Positions 1-17,454 of a stretch of DNA of 64,000 nucleotides are shown here, in pieces. Numbering within the stretch: the stretch's first letter is position 1; every line of letters begins with the position of its first letter. A model generated the notes under the pieces. It saw only the letters and a program-made list of their open reading frames with translations, did no database searches and was not told the origin of the DNA. The position numbers and the translations under genes are program-made. The stretch spans positions 2,604,001 through 2,668,000 of the forward strand of contig NC_051105.1 of the NCBI RefSeq assembly GCF_901709675.1, given 5' to 3'. The DNA is from Syngnathus acus. Its lineage: Eukaryota; Chordata; Actinopteri; Syngnathiformes; Syngnathidae.

Positions 1-240
1 TAGATTTCAGATTATCAATCTAAACGCAATACCTCACAAAGACAGCCCAAGTCAAATCAGTTTCTATTTTAAAAACAAATTCAAACCTGTCAGCCCTATC
101 TTGGAAAAAGTCATTTTTGCATGCATGGCTTGTCTTTGAATTTAAAATGCTGTGACGATCCAAAAATGATGGAATCTGGAAAAAGAGCACATTTCCACGG
201 CATTATACAGAGATCAACAAGATCCTGTTGAAATTCTCAC

Positions 241-3235
241 CAGATACCAGGAAGAAGCCACCTCCTGTTTTGTACAAGCAGTGGCTGGCAAAGGGGGCAG
301 CGCAGATGATGATGAAACCAGCGAGCACCGCAGCCGCCACGCCGATGAGCATGAAAATGCTCCAGAAGCCTCTGTAGACTAAAAGAAGAAACCATATTTA
401 TTGCACATGGATCTGCGGAATAATCATGGAATGAAATATACCAAATAGAAATAGTATCTACTTATGGCGGATTCATAGGCCGTGGCGTTGTGAGTGTGAT
501 GGGACACTGGGAATGGGAAAAGGTAGGCGTGGATGCACACTTTGGAGTAAGGCTGATTTGCTGTGGAGGAAAAGTAAAAAGGACATTCATGAAAAAATGC
601 ATTAAAAAAAAAAAGGCAGAACATGACCATCTTTACAATGTGCAGTAAGACTCAACACTTTCAAAGTCTCCAATCAGTCATACGTGTGAGATTCAATATC
701 ACTTGAGGAGGTAAATCGAAACAAATTAAAAGTGAACCGTATTCAACAAAGTGAAAAATATTCAACGTAATAACCCAATTTGTGTTAACCCAAAGTAAAA
801 ATGTGACCTTTGGGGTTTATTTTATGAATTTGTTTTGTTATGACTGTACGGCCGTACGTAAGAATGACGATTGAACAGTGGTTTGGGAATTGTAGCTTAC
901 TTTACTTTATTCCACAATAGCACTCAGTGACCCTTTTTTGTCTTGCACTTGGCAAATACTCCATATAGTTCAAAAATTACTAAAGTTATGCATTTTTGAA
1001 ATGAAAAATAAACGAATAAAAATGAGCAAAATCTCTACAAAAACGAATTAAAACTGACCGAATGTTTGGAAAAAAAAAGTCAAAACAAATGAAAAACTAA
1101 CTATAATAAAAAGTCCCCAACTGTTATAACCTTGGTGAGGTCCAAAACCTCTTGAGTGTGAGCCAGATGTGCTAACCACTTCCGAACCGTGTAGTCCTGT
1201 TGACAATTTTAGGTACATTTCTGGAAGTTTTTCTTCACAGGTTTGGCTAAGATATTTGAACATATTCTAAGTTGGGGACTAGACGACTGTCACGCTCTTA
1301 TTGATTAAAACAACAGCATGAAACGGTCATAAAATACATACACTAATCTTTTTTTTTTTTCATAGACACAACATAAAACTGAACATGTCGCCAATGAGTA
1401 GCATGCATCGACATGCCGGGTTTCCAGTTTTTCACAAAGTTTGACTTACTGAACCAAACTGTCCATTGCAAGTCTTCTTCTTCCACACTGCCCCCAAAAG
1501 AGCACCTCCAGAAGAAGCCCTCATGGTAGAAAGTGACCCAACTGGTGACGTTCTTTGCCCAAATATCACCATGCTGGAGGGGGAAAAAACAATTTCGCAT
1601 TATGAGGTGTTCCGTGTCATGGCGGGCAGGTGTGCACCCAAAATTTCGACATGGTGGCCAAAATCAATCAAAAGTGAGCATTATTATCTTTGAATTTGTG
1701 ACAGTCTTTCCATTGCAATCGTTGGATTGTTTATGTGTCCCTCATGTTTTAGCCATTGAGTGAGTTACACTCACTAACAGCTGTGGCCATGGGTGTATTT
1801 ACGGTATACAGTATAACCCCATCTTTATATATCTCATAGCTATCGTTGAAAGCAAAAGCAAGTGGTTCTAAAGCGAGACGTGTTCTCGTGATATTTAATC
1901 TGACATCATTCCACCGCTGGGACTGCCGGTATTTGTTTTTCTCTCGTGCTGAAAGCTTTGCATAGCTGCACACACACTCAACTGTGAGTGTGATTACATG
2001 AAGAAGTCCCATGGCGATGCCTCTCTGCCATGCATTTCATCTCCTGATTGGACATTCCAGACTCGGCAAAACCGCAAGCCTACATGGTAGAGCATCCAAA
2101 GTTGAACACAATCTGTTGAGTGATGCAGAAACTGATTGTTTAGATTTTTCCCAGTATAGTATAGACTATAAATTTGTTGCAGTCCTTTGACATTTCACCT
2201 TTTTTTACACTTTCTGTTTGAATTCAATGTGTTTTTTATTCGAGTATGCGTGATTTGGCTACCTGGGGGCAGTATAATACTAGCATACAAATTCCCATGG
2301 ACAGTCTCAGCTCCTCAGTAAGCCACTCTACAGTAATAATACGCAGATAATATTCGTCACAGAAGATGAGTGAGTCTGAGTACTGTTTGTTATGTATGTC
2401 TACATATGTTGCTCCACTGTTTGTGTTCACATACTGCCACTGACAAGTATATGTTCAAACTTTACTGATGAACAACAACCGGTAGATGATAATCATGTTC
2501 CATTTTAGCGATGAGCACAGCTGCCTTTTTTCTACTACTGATTATTTAAAAATAATAATAATGATGAATAAATGAAAAAATGTTTTTTTTTCTCTTGGTG
2601 ACAGGAGAAAGGCTATTCTTTCAGTTTGGTGTATTTGTAATCGTTGACCACACTTTCCTGTGGGTCTTGAAAAGAGTGAGTTTTAAAGCAGCACCAGTGC
2701 TATTGCCTGTCAATGCCATTTCTTATTATATGTTAGCATAAGGCTAGCAGATTTTTACGCAAAGTTATGTGGTTGTTTGTACGACACAATGCAGTGATTC
2801 TATTTCTGGACCCCAATGGGACATTTGAACAACTTTTTTCAACTCATCTACAATATATGGGTGTCATTCGTCTATTTGACAAAACAAATGTGGCCCTTGA
2901 GCATTTTCCACCATTGCTGTGGAGGCTCGTTGAACTTTCTCGTGATGTTTCCTGATGTCATGAATGATGATGGTTTGACAGGTTTTGTTTGACATTGGAA
3001 TCACAAACCCTTTGACTCTCACTCATTTAACACGGGACGAAAACAATACAGTAATCAATCTGGTAATCACTGTCGCTTTATCACCTACCTCCCCAGCGTT
3101 GCGATCGTCATCAGAAGGTGGATGGCAACTCTCGGAGGCCAGCAGCCAGTAATCAGTTCCGAATGAGAGGAGGATGAAGACCACCGCCAAGGCCCCAAAC
3201 AGACCCGCAAAGAACAACGCCAAGCTGAGCTTCAT
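241..3235 (-). CDS. tmem182: tmem182, transmembrane protein 182 (3' end outside window)
   Basis: Four coding exons are visible on the minus strand: 3089-3235 (start ATG at 3235), 1450-1552, 462-560 and 241-378. The frame closes at each junction (phases 0, 1, 1, 1), and the last donor at 240 leads to at least one exon beyond the window. The first 49 residues hold a hydrophobic membrane segment followed by FGTDYWLL. Exon 2 encodes the family landmark HEGFFWRC, exon 3 TNQPYSKVC, and exon 4 a second hydrophobic stretch ending in [12 protein letters not shown]. This is the four-pass claudin-like layout of TMEM182, a muscle-enriched membrane protein reported to bind integrin beta-1 and restrain myogenesis. 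The exon 3 donor, GTAGAT, is weak but the joined protein is correct (SAIIYRGFW). A GTG six bases upstream of the ATG is not needed as a start. The gene is divergent from mfsd9, its neighbour in human as well. Confidence 0.92.
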
Positions 3236-5027
3236 GGCCACACTGGGGGGAAATAATGCGTCAGTGGTTCAGGAAGTGTGCACAATCAACTACACTAGTT
3301 GACGCATGTGACAATGTTCAGATGCTGGAGCACATCCACACCAGCGTGTCAAGCTCTATGACAGTCGACTGTTTGGAGCACATGACTCCTCTCTGGACAC
3401 CCCTGCCCACCCATCACACAGCCCTCTGTGCTATTTTGAGGCCTGAGTGAAGGCGGCTGCTGCCCAAACACTCCAACTGCTGCGGAAGTGTGTAAGGAAT
3501 GGGACCAGCAGCAGCAACTGGACACCCAGAGTGACGAGGGAATGTCAGGGTGAGACCGTGAGGACGCCACATTCTGCCCCAGCAGCAGAATGCACGTAAT
3601 TTAGGATATTATCAGTGGTGGGATGGCAGTGGTCTAAAGACCAGAAGAAGCACTGTCGTACATAACATTTGTTCCACAAAATTGCACTAATTTATCCCCA
3701 AGAGTCAAATCTCTTCTTTTTTTCCAAGTATTTAGCACTGCTTCCAGTGTTGTTGACCCTTTGTCCAATTAGTGTTGCAATGGTAACGGCAATTTAATCT
3801 GCTCAAGGCCTTCAAAATCAGCAGTACACACCGATATTAGTTTCCGATTTCACATTCGGCACTCAATAACATCATGCACGCTGAGATAATTTCAGCATCA
3901 AAATGTTATTTATTTATACTATATTTATTTATGTATATTACTATTGTTTATTTTTACAGACAAATGTGTCTTGACCTTTTTGAGCATTCCAGTGGGAACC
4001 ATTGGTTGTAGAGTATAACATATATAACATAGTTACTCATTTGTCAATACCTGATCAGGATAAAAGGTACAAGATAACATGAACCAACTGGCCTGCAGGC
4101 TAAGTAGCGTCTCAGGGGAATATTTAGCGGTGAACCTATATGTAGACGCTTGACTCATTTACACACTGGTGTGACCCGACCACACCCAACACTTGCCCTT
4201 GCAGTTATAAATGACTGAAAGACCAAATGCTGATCAGCTGGTTAATAGTCTTCCCGTAACAATTGTTGAGCAACACATATTAATATCAAGTTTCCAGGTA
4301 GTAAGGTAATTTTCCCATCCATCCATCATCCATCCATCCATTTTTTTAATGAACATTTGTGTCAAACATACAGTATATGACAATGGCGTGTATCAAAATG
4401 AAACACAAAATACCAACAATACATAGTATACACTAGCAATTAAAATACAGGAAAAAAAAGTGCAATATATAAAAAATAGAGAAAAAAAATCAGCTAGGGC
4501 TTTTCACACATGTATTTGTCAATTATATAAACAAGATTAACAGAATTTGTATTTTTCATAACTCTTTGGAAAAGAAACAAACTCGTTGTGAAAATGGAAA
4601 AAAAATTGTTCCACCTTCAAAACTTTGCAATTGTGTAGAAAAAAAGTCCCAAGGGTATGAATCGTGTTCGTTTGTTATTTTAAAATCATTATTTGTTTAC
4701 GAAAAGAAACACTTCCGCTTTTAGACGTGACGTCAAGGATGATACCAACCGTTCATGTTAACATGGGGTAGTCGAACTGGTCTACCCGAATTTCTTTGTC
4801 CGTACAAAACAAGAACAACCACGGTCTCGCCATCTCGGTATGAGAGTCGAATATTTTATGTTGTGAATTCCGCTTTTTTAGCGGCGAACTTTCCTTTAAA
4901 GAAGAAACAAACCGGATTGTTTGTTGGTCACCCCCTTTCAGAGACAACCGCCGAATCTTTGACGTGAAACTCCCAAGTCGGATGTGCGCTTCCGCGTTGC
5001 CGTCAGGCGTGCGGTCAGAGACGGAGG
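3236..5027. other. divergent intergenic region between tmem182 and mfsd9
   Basis: About 1.8 kb separates the two start codons, which point away from each other, so both promoters should lie here. I see no coding exon. The stretch 3340-3600 is richer in GC than the rest. The part from about 3650 to 4700 is AT-rich and holds a short ATCC-repeat tract near 4316-4345, the type found at the tail of the local SINE. Non-coding first exons may be present but cannot be placed from sequence alone. Confidence 0.6.
4728..4735. promoter_or_regulatory. CRE palindrome TGACGTCA upstream of mfsd9
   Basis: Perfect TGACGTCA octamer, 293 bases before the mfsd9 start codon. It matches the CREB/ATF consensus. Function is inferred only from the motif and its position. 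Confidence 0.35.
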
Positions 5028-9216
<4,189 letters not shown>

Positions 9217-9847
9217 CAAGACCAGACTTTTCTTCAAAGCACTGAACTTTTTTCTCATACTGTACAATTTTGTTCAGAGGGGGGGGGGGTTTATATATTT
9301 AAAACTATTTTTATGGTTTGACAGTCGTGCTTCTTTAGCTGTACTCTAAGCACCAGTGATCACTGCTGTATCACACTAAACGACCACTGAATCTGAATCT
9401 GTGTTCAGAATCCTTCACTTCTCCCTAATCACTAATTAGCGGTGCCTTGACTACAACTTTGTGTTTCATTACCAGGCCAGCGATTCACAACAATCATATC
9501 TAAAATCATTCTGAAATGAATGGAATTCATTGCAGCGCCCTGAAAATTTTCAATTTATTTTGTAACAGCTTGTGTTGACTTAAAAAGAAAAACGGAAATC
9601 CACACACAACCATGAATTAAAAACAATATTTACTGGTATATATATATTTGTATGTAAAAAAGAAAACAATAGTCACCTTAAAAATTTACATTCAAAATGC
9701 TACAGGTAATATTCCTAAACTTTTAAAGATGGGCCCACATCGTCCATTGTTGACTGTCCTCTCAGTTTAAGCTGCGTACTTGCAGTTCTTGAAAAAGAAA
9801 CAAAATGGCCAAACTGTAAAGCTTTTATGTTGCATGTGTTGACCTCT
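9217..9847. other. convergent 3' UTR region of mfsd9 and slc9a2
   Basis: No coding sequence. An ATTAAA at 9616-9621 on the plus strand could end mfsd9. On the minus strand AATAAA at 9554-9559 could end slc9a2. If both are used, the two transcripts overlap by roughly 60 bases or more. A run of about ten G residues lies near 9279-9290. Confidence 0.5.
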
Positions 9848-12800
9848 TCACTTTGGGGGTTTCCATTGGGGCCTCCTTAGCAGTGGGTTCCTCGTGGTGT
9901 CCTCTCGAGGTTCTGCAGCCCAGGCAGCGACCACAGTTGAGCCGTCATTGTCGTTTACCTTTTCTGATGGGTCTGCGTTGCGGCGAGGCTCAACAGCAGA
10001 AGAATGTGTTCTGGGTAGACCTCTCCGGGGCCGTCTTTCATCCAGGAGGTCCACGGAGGGAGCTTCCTCCAACGTGTTCAGCCGGTGCAGAGGAAATCTC
10101 GCCTTGGACGAGGAGCGTGAGGGCGGGGCGAAGTGGGAACGTCTGGCAGGGAACGACAACTCCGACATGGTTTCGTGATTATCTGCAAGCAAAACAATCC
10201 AAATGAAACGTAGCGAGTGTCAAAATTAAAAATGATGCAAAAGAATCACAGCCTAAGTACAGCTCACTTGTTTTGAATTGAAGATTAAATGCAGATGCAA
10301 GTTTTTATTTTTATTCATTTATGTGCTGTTTTTATGTGAGATACATTTGAATTGAATCATTATTATTAAATTTTAAGAATATGCTCCTGTGTCATATTTT
10401 TGGCCATTAAGGTGGCATATAAACAACCAAGGTTTTTGTTTTTTCTCTCAGATGACTTGGTATAAAATGTTTGCACTTAGGTAGATGCGCTTTTCCTTGT
10501 CCACTTGCGTCGGGAAAAAAGTGGTGCAAACTGATCCAGCAGATGGCGCTACAGCTACACTACGTACTACACGTTTTATTATTAATAAACTAAACTTATT
10601 TAGGATGTTTTGAGTGCCATGAACAATAAATATGTGCTTTGCTCAATACATAATGTCTAAATTAAGTTGTTACACTAATACGTGAATCAATGATTTATCA
10701 AGATCAAGTCATGTAATTTACATTTGATCAATTATTTGTTTGAAAAAGCATACAAATGTAGAGTACGTATTGAATAATCCCAATTAGTGATGGCTAATGT
10801 GGCTATTATATCACTTCACTGGTTCTTTTATCTCAAACTAAATATTTTAGGTTGCATTACCTGACATGTTTCGGCTTGTACTTACGCCTTCATCAGATTT
10901 TGTTTGAGATAAAAGAACCAGTGAAGTGATTAACAAGTAAAAACAAAATGAACTTCGTACAACTAACTGTGGCAATTATAACAAAGTAAAATAATAATAA
11001 TCATCATAGTGTAATATTTTTGGATCGCTGGCCCCTTGATTTAACATGAAAACTGCCTGCTCAATTTAAATTATGAAAACTGAGTAGCTAGTAATGCATA
11101 ACATTAAACGTATGAAAACAGTGGTTTTCATTTTCATATTCGCTAAACGGCGTTCTCCCATTTGAATGAAAAAGAACAACGCACCAGTGTCACTCTGCCT
11201 CATAGGTGGGAAATTAGAGTCCAGGTTCTTCCCAGCAGGAAGTGAGAAGTACTTGTGCGATTTGGGCACCACCTTAAAATAAAGAAACAATAATAAATGC
11301 ATTGTTTCTTTGCAGAGCGGGCACAGCAACCTCACACCAGCATGTCAAAGTTTACCGGCGTCTGGAAGCTTCCCGAGCGGAGGCTGCGTCGGATGCTGGA
11401 GTGACGTCGGATGAGAATCTCTTTGGCGCGACTGTCGTTGGGCAGCGCGTGCTTGCTGGTGTATGACGTCGTCTGATGGGAGAACCATAAGGAGCTTCTT
11501 GGTACCATTTGAAGTCTCCAAAAACCATCACACCAAAAAAACCTAGGAGCTAGTGTAGCTCAAGTTATTCAATTTTTGTCAACTGATAAGGCTTAAGTGT
11601 CATATGTCAGTGCCCCGCCAGATGGCGCTCTTCTTCCTTCACTGCAGAATCAGAGCGCCTCTATGGGTTATGCAAAATTGTGAATGAAGTCCTTTACACT
11701 GATACCTAAGGAGGAGTCAAATGCTTTGCTTCAGATGTAGAAGAAAAAAATGTACATTACATAATCACTGCGCTGTTCATAATTTCATATTTTTTGGGTG
11801 AATATTTGTATTCTAATGTATTATTGAGTAAACACTAAGGCCTCACCCTTTGTCTGATCTTGTACATGTTCTTAGCCAGAATGTCATGCATGCTCCTCAG
11901 GTCAGCAGCCAGGAATTTCTTCTTAGGCTTAGCAACTCCTTTCTTCTCCTCACTGAAATATTTTTGGGACAAAGCTCATCAGTTCATCACAACACAACAA
12001 ATGGAGGGTAAAATCACACACAGAGACACAAGACAGCTTCATACTGCAGCGAGACGATGGATGGCGCGGCACTGATGTCTCCCGACACTGTGTCCAGGAT
12101 CTCCATGGCGTTCTGCAGCTCCAGCTTCTTGTACAGCGCCACAATGCTCGACTCCGCACGGTTGTCCCGGATCAGGATTCGGCGCAGGATGCGAGTGTTG
12201 AACTTCATGAACCTGACAGTGACAGAAAAAGATAAATATTGAATACTATAAAAAAATATAAACATATATATCTGTATAAGTAAATGGCTAATAGAATGAG
12301 CACTTTAAGCCGCTGCTTTTTTCATCTGCTGGACTGACTTGTAAAAATTGTCACCGAATGCAAAGGACATTTGGTTTTGAATATGACACTTTTATCTCAT
12401 GTGGCCTGACCGACGTCAATAAATGGATACTTGACTGACTCAAAAAAAGATAGATTTGTGAAGATTTGTGTTTGAGGACCCCTGGTATAGATGATAAGAG
12501 CTTCATTTTTGTAACAGTAAACTGTGAATATGTGAATTGTAGTCAATGAGTCAACAGACAATGAGGATTTCGGTAGAGAAAAACCAGTCTGGCCTGTGCA
12601 AAAGTGAACATGACACCACATCTAAACTTCCCACACTGTGCCACAGCAGACAATGGCGGCATGGTTGAAACAAAAGAATAAAAAAAAGAAGAAAAAGTAA
12701 AGTTTGACCAAGTATGTCAGTGAGACTCACTTGTCCTTCCAGTAAAAGTGACTCCACTGTCCACACAGGTCCTCGATGCCAGCGACGGTGTGTTCCATCA

Positions 12801-15800
12801 GCTAAGACCACAAAGGGGGATTTGTTCAGCTCCAAAAGCATACATTCAAATAACACCAATACATACCCTGCAATGAATTTCACCGTTGATGGTGTCCAGA
12901 TTACGATTGGTTCTGCGCACGTTAATGAACTCGATCAAAGGCCGGATGCTGATGCCCTGCAAAGATCAGAAGAGAAGACAAAAGATGCTTTAACCCGCCC
13001 ATTTATAACGACATCATCATCAAAATCTATAAAAAAAACAATTTTTAATTGCTTAATCTCTGATTAAAATGTGCTGTTGACCAGTGCAGTGACACCTTAA
13101 ATTGTACGACTTTCCAATGTGACATACTGCCACCTACAGGATTGGAATGTAACAGCATGTCAGAGCTTTGTCGCGATGCAAGACTTTTTAAAGTCTTGAA
13201 TTAACCCAACTTTTTTACTGCAGTAGCACTAGATCCTACTTTGAATTGACTTCATTCGTGACATCCGAAGAACAAAATATTGTCGTTAAATGAATACTCC
13301 TCTGACAGTCAAAAACAAGCATTATGTTTGTAAAGGCAAAATATTGGATGACATATGAACGCTTAGACAGTGTGTAAAAAGAAATAACATCAATCTCCTG
13401 TACTCCAGCATACGTTGCCTCATACCTGTATAAAAACGGTAAAGATGATGATGGCAATGGTGGCGGTGACAAAGAGCTGCTTGCGGCCGATGTTAACCGG
13501 AAGAGTGAAGGCCAAGGCGAATGAAATTGCCCCTCGAAGACCACCATATGCCAGACCAAACTGATCCTTTAGGTTGAAGGGTATGGTACGGAAGGGGTTG
13601 ATGATTTGAGTCAGCACGAAGACACCTGCCAAGGAGGGGGCAAAGATTCAGTCTAAAAGTTGGCTTGAGATATAAAAATGCTCTTCAATTACGATATCAA
13701 TATTTTTTCCAGCCTTCCTAGTATCAATATCTATTGCATCAATACTGAGCCTTGAGATTTACCATCTATTGCAATATCTTGTATCAACGTCGGTAACACA
13801 ACATTCAAAAATTCACAACATTCATCATCTGTATTGGGTTAGTATCGATACTAAACTGCAAGAGATCATTATGCTTTTTTCCCCCCTTGCTTTAAAAAAA
13901 AAAAAACAGGCAGTGGCGCAAAAAAATCTTCAGCCCCGCGTCCTTACCGAGACCCCTCCAGAGAAAGGCAAAGAGCAGCGTGAAGAGGATGTAGCCCCAG
14001 TTCCACTCATGCTCTGTCGTTATGGTGACCACGCCCAGGAAGAAGAAGATGAGCGTTTCCGAGATGGAACCCAGCATCTTGACCACGTGGCGGATGGTGG
14101 TGCACGAGCGCTGAGAAACGTTTTCCTCCACATAGTACTTCATGGTGAGTGCGCACGTCACGATGCTGACGGAGAGGGAAGATGTATTGAAACCAGTATC
14201 TTTGTCGTTCACAACCAACTTTTGAAAGGAAATACTGTGGTTCACAAGAAGTAACCTACCAAAAAAGACATCTCGCACCATTTTTGTCACTGATTGTCTA
14301 CTCACGCCATGATGGACGAGATGGCGAAGAGCTCCGCCACCAGGTAGGCCAGGTAGCTGTACATGAAGATGAAGAGCGGCTCGATCTCCCGCACCTTGGA
14401 GGTGAACCTCGTGGTGAAGGCCGCCACAATGCCGAACAAAACGCCGAAGGCCATGCCACCCGAGCCCACCACAAAGAAACGGGCCATGCCCAGGAACACG
14501 TCCACCGGTTCCACCACCGGCATTTCCGCTATGAAGTTGAACATGTTGTACAACACCTGCAACAAGGGAGCAATTTGCAATATAAAGCTACTGTGAAAAA
14601 TTGATAGCCAATAATAGCAGGATACAGCAATTATGCAAGAATCAATACACTAGAATAAAATCATCTATGAAAGTCTAATCGGCATATCATAGGATACAAT
14701 AGACGACAAATATTTGTATCACTTCAAGTATTGATTTATTATGCAATGAAAACAATGTGAAATACATGCGTAGTTAAAACAAATTTAAAAAACATATTAA
14801 ATGTATAAAAAATAGAAACATTAGAAACACAAAAAAGATCAAAAATGATTTTTTTCGCCACCCAAAATGTGACTGTTTTGCCAAATTCATTTTGTCAATA
14901 TTTGTAAAAGCGTTTGGATCAAATCTGATCATTCATGCCAATCAGGATTGTTTAGCTAGTCGCCACTTAACAGGAAGCCTCTAATCCTTTATATTTATAC
15001 GTGCATATGAATGTTAAACTAACTATTGTTTGAGTTTGAAAATAGAAATGTGACTTGATCTCGAAAACAAAAGCAAAACAAGGAACACTTTGAGATCTTT
15101 GTGAAGAAATATCTTGAAACAAAACACTGAAGTGTATTCTACAAAACTGGAAACCACATGTATGAAATAATATTTTAATATTTGTGCCCCTATGGAAAGA
15201 GCAGATATGGCATCAGTGAAGCCGGTTTTTAGTGTGGAGATCTCCAAAACAATACTAATGATTCAATCAAAAAGGCTCTGTGATATTGTCAAAGTTAGCA
15301 TTGATATCTTTTTTTTTTTTTTGAAGTCTTACGTTGGCCTCAGTACAGTCTCCAAGTGTACCTAATAAAGTGGGTCCAAGTAACTTCTTTATTGATGACT
15401 AAATGTTTGCCTTCATTTTGTCTAGACTACCTGTAGAGTGCATAGCCGTTAAAGACAAGTGGCCACTACAAAGCAAGTTACATGTAGACTACAATAAGAT
15501 AAGAGGGGGGGGGGGGGGGGCACTGTGGGATGGGGGAAACTTCAGTCCAGTTTCGGATGATTTGCGGGCAAACTCCTCCCATAACATTTGCCAGAGTGCC
15601 CTCACAAACTGGTTTGACGACATCTAAGCAAATAAACTCCCAACAGCAAAGCGGAATGTTTATCAACGATGTTTCCAAGAACGTTACTTTGAGCCAACTT
15701 CTTTAAATCGAGATGCCCCAAACATTGCGTTACGCACACAAAAGGCAAAACCGACCACAGAAATGCAGCGAAACCTGAGCTAAGCTCGGAGGGGAAAGAA

Positions 15801-17454
15801 TAGAGAAACACAATGGTATGTCTAGCTTTCATGTAATTGACAATAAAAAGGGGCCAAACTGGAGTTTCAAAATGGAGGGTGGAGTGGTTGGCTTGGTGTA
15901 AACAAAAGAAACGCAAAAGCTACGTTTGCAAGATGTGCTAGGAAAAAAAAATGGGAAGCTTTTTGTGGTTCCTCACCCAAATTCTAGATTTACTGTCCCC
16001 TCAGGTCTCATTTTGTGGTGGGTAAAAACATTGGTACAAACTTCTGTCCACAACCCACATTGTCTCATGTCACCAAAACAAGCAACAGGAGAAAACACCA
16101 TCAACAACTCACCACAGTGACGGCGTCGTTGAAGAGACACTCTCCGAACACCACGATGTAGAGCTGCTCATTGACCGACACATCCTCGAAGACGCTCAAC
16201 ACGGCCACGGGATCCACTGCTGAGATGATGGCGGCGAACAGCAGATTCTCCTGCAGGTTGATGTCCTGCACTCCGAACGCCTCGATCTGGCATATGGCGA
16301 ACAGTGACATGCCGATACCGACGCTGTTCCACAGGGTTCCCACCACTGCAAACCACAGCACCTACGTACACACGCAGACATATTAACCTCGGTATCACTG
16401 CGAGACCTTTCGGGTATTCTGAACAGACCGTCCCGATGTTCTCAAAGAAAGGCCTGGTGGGCATGAAGTAGCCCGAGTCCAGGACGATCGGGGGCAGCAT
16501 GTAGAGGAAAAAGACGTCGCTGGTCAGCACGGCGGGGGGTTCCTCGTTGACGGAGTGCATAATGGCGCCCACAATGAGGCCGATGCTGATCAGCAGGCAT
16601 GACTCGGGTACCCAAACGGTGATCTTGTTGTACACGTGAAAGCCTGAGAGAGGAGAGCAATCTTCTGAAATCCTGTTACCAGCATCATTTTGATCATATC
16701 GGCACCATCCGGAGCAGTTGTGATTTATAAGTTGTCAGAGTGGCTGTCATGTTACATTTATTTAAGCGAAAGGACTGTAAATGGTAATACCAACAAATGC
16801 AAAATACCATTGACATCATGGTTAAGATTGACATTTGATGTTTTAAAAAGCAGAAGATATTTGAACACTTGTAGACAGATAATGCAATATTACACATGGG
16901 CATATATTCTTTATCCTCTCCAGAAAAAAATGCATTTTACAGAGTCACTTAACAGTAGTAGCTTGAAAAATTGTTCTTGGCGTCTGCATGATTATACTGC
17001 CGGAACACCAGAAGGAATAGCCCAATGATTGCGACATTTAATTACGATGCACAAATTGTTAAAATTACATCTTGAGTTTCTAAGATCAGTGAAAGCTTTG
17101 TATTTTGTGTCAAGATAAGTTTTGCTTCTGTCTAGTTTTCAAAATGCCTATTGTATATTATTGACACTTACCGATCTTGGCAAAAGAGGCGAGTAGCACC
17201 CAGAGCGTTATCTCAAAGGGAATTTGGATTCTCAGGTAGTCCATGGTGAAAACGGGTAAATTGTCCTTTTCGGACTCAGGATATGCTTGGGGCCCGTCCG
17301 GCTGGACCGGGGGCACCACCGTGACACCACCGCCAGCAGGAACACCGCCCAGCGTGGGCTGAGATGAGATCTCCCCCGCGGAGCCATGCAAGACGCTTAA
17401 AACACCACAAATAAGAAGCAAAACGTGCCAAGGTCTCCTGAGGTGAGGATCCAT
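9848..17454 (-). CDS. slc9a2: slc9a2, sodium/hydrogen exchanger 2 (NHE2)
   Basis: Thirteen minus-strand coding exons: 17172-17454, 16429-16643, 16113-16361, 14306-14556, 13948-14165, 13426-13625, 12867-12956, 12731-12801, 12045-12212, 11847-11952, 11356-11472, 11185-11272 and 9848-10182 (TGA). They total 2,391 bases and 796 residues, against about 812 in human NHE2. The N-terminus is a signal-like hydrophobic segment. The amiloride-region motif [17 protein letters not shown] lies at residues 138-154. ISAVDPVAV and the catalytic N244-D245 pair follow, then AYGGLRGAI. The long cytoplasmic tail is basic and serine-rich. NHE2 exchanges external Na+ for internal H+ at epithelial membranes. The ATG at 17454 is the first in frame (an upstream TTG is not). 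The tail and the mfsd9/tmem182 neighbourhood favour NHE2 over NHE4. The donor after exon 2 (GTCTGT) is weak. Residues 239-245 read GECLFND where the family usually has GESLLND. Confidence 0.93.
10536..10549 (+). promoter_or_regulatory. CTCF-like site
   Basis: CCAGCAGATGGCGC fits the CTCF core consensus at every position. It sits in the last intron of slc9a2, between mfsd9 and the body of slc9a2. A weaker match, CCGCCAGATGGCGC, is at 11615-11628. Motif match only. Confidence 0.3.
10810..10930 (-). ncRNA. hairpin with hammerhead-ribozyme-like core (Penelope-like element remnant?)
   Basis: Perfect 29-bp inverted repeats (10810-10838 and 10902-10930) enclose about 63 bases. On the minus strand the interior contains CTGATGA (10896-10890), a GGC...GCC stem II with a 10-base loop, GAAA (10872-10869), a very short palindromic ACATGT stem III, and a C as the nucleotide before the expected cut. 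These are the invariant parts of a type I hammerhead with minimal stem III, as described in Penelope-like retroelements. Immediately next to the core, stem I shows only one clear pair before a large internal loop; the 29-bp arms pair beyond it. Activity is therefore uncertain. It lies in the last intron of slc9a2. Confidence 0.5.
15505..15520 (+). repeat. homopolymer G tract (16 G)
   Basis: Sixteen consecutive G residues in intron 3 of slc9a2, reading as C on the coding strand. Slippage-prone and possibly quadruplex-forming. The exact length may be an assembly estimate. Confidence 0.8.

Noticed and set aside
13769-14254. 161-codon plus-strand open frame
   Set aside because: Antisense to slc9a2 exon 5, whose NHE motifs are unmistakable on the minus strand.
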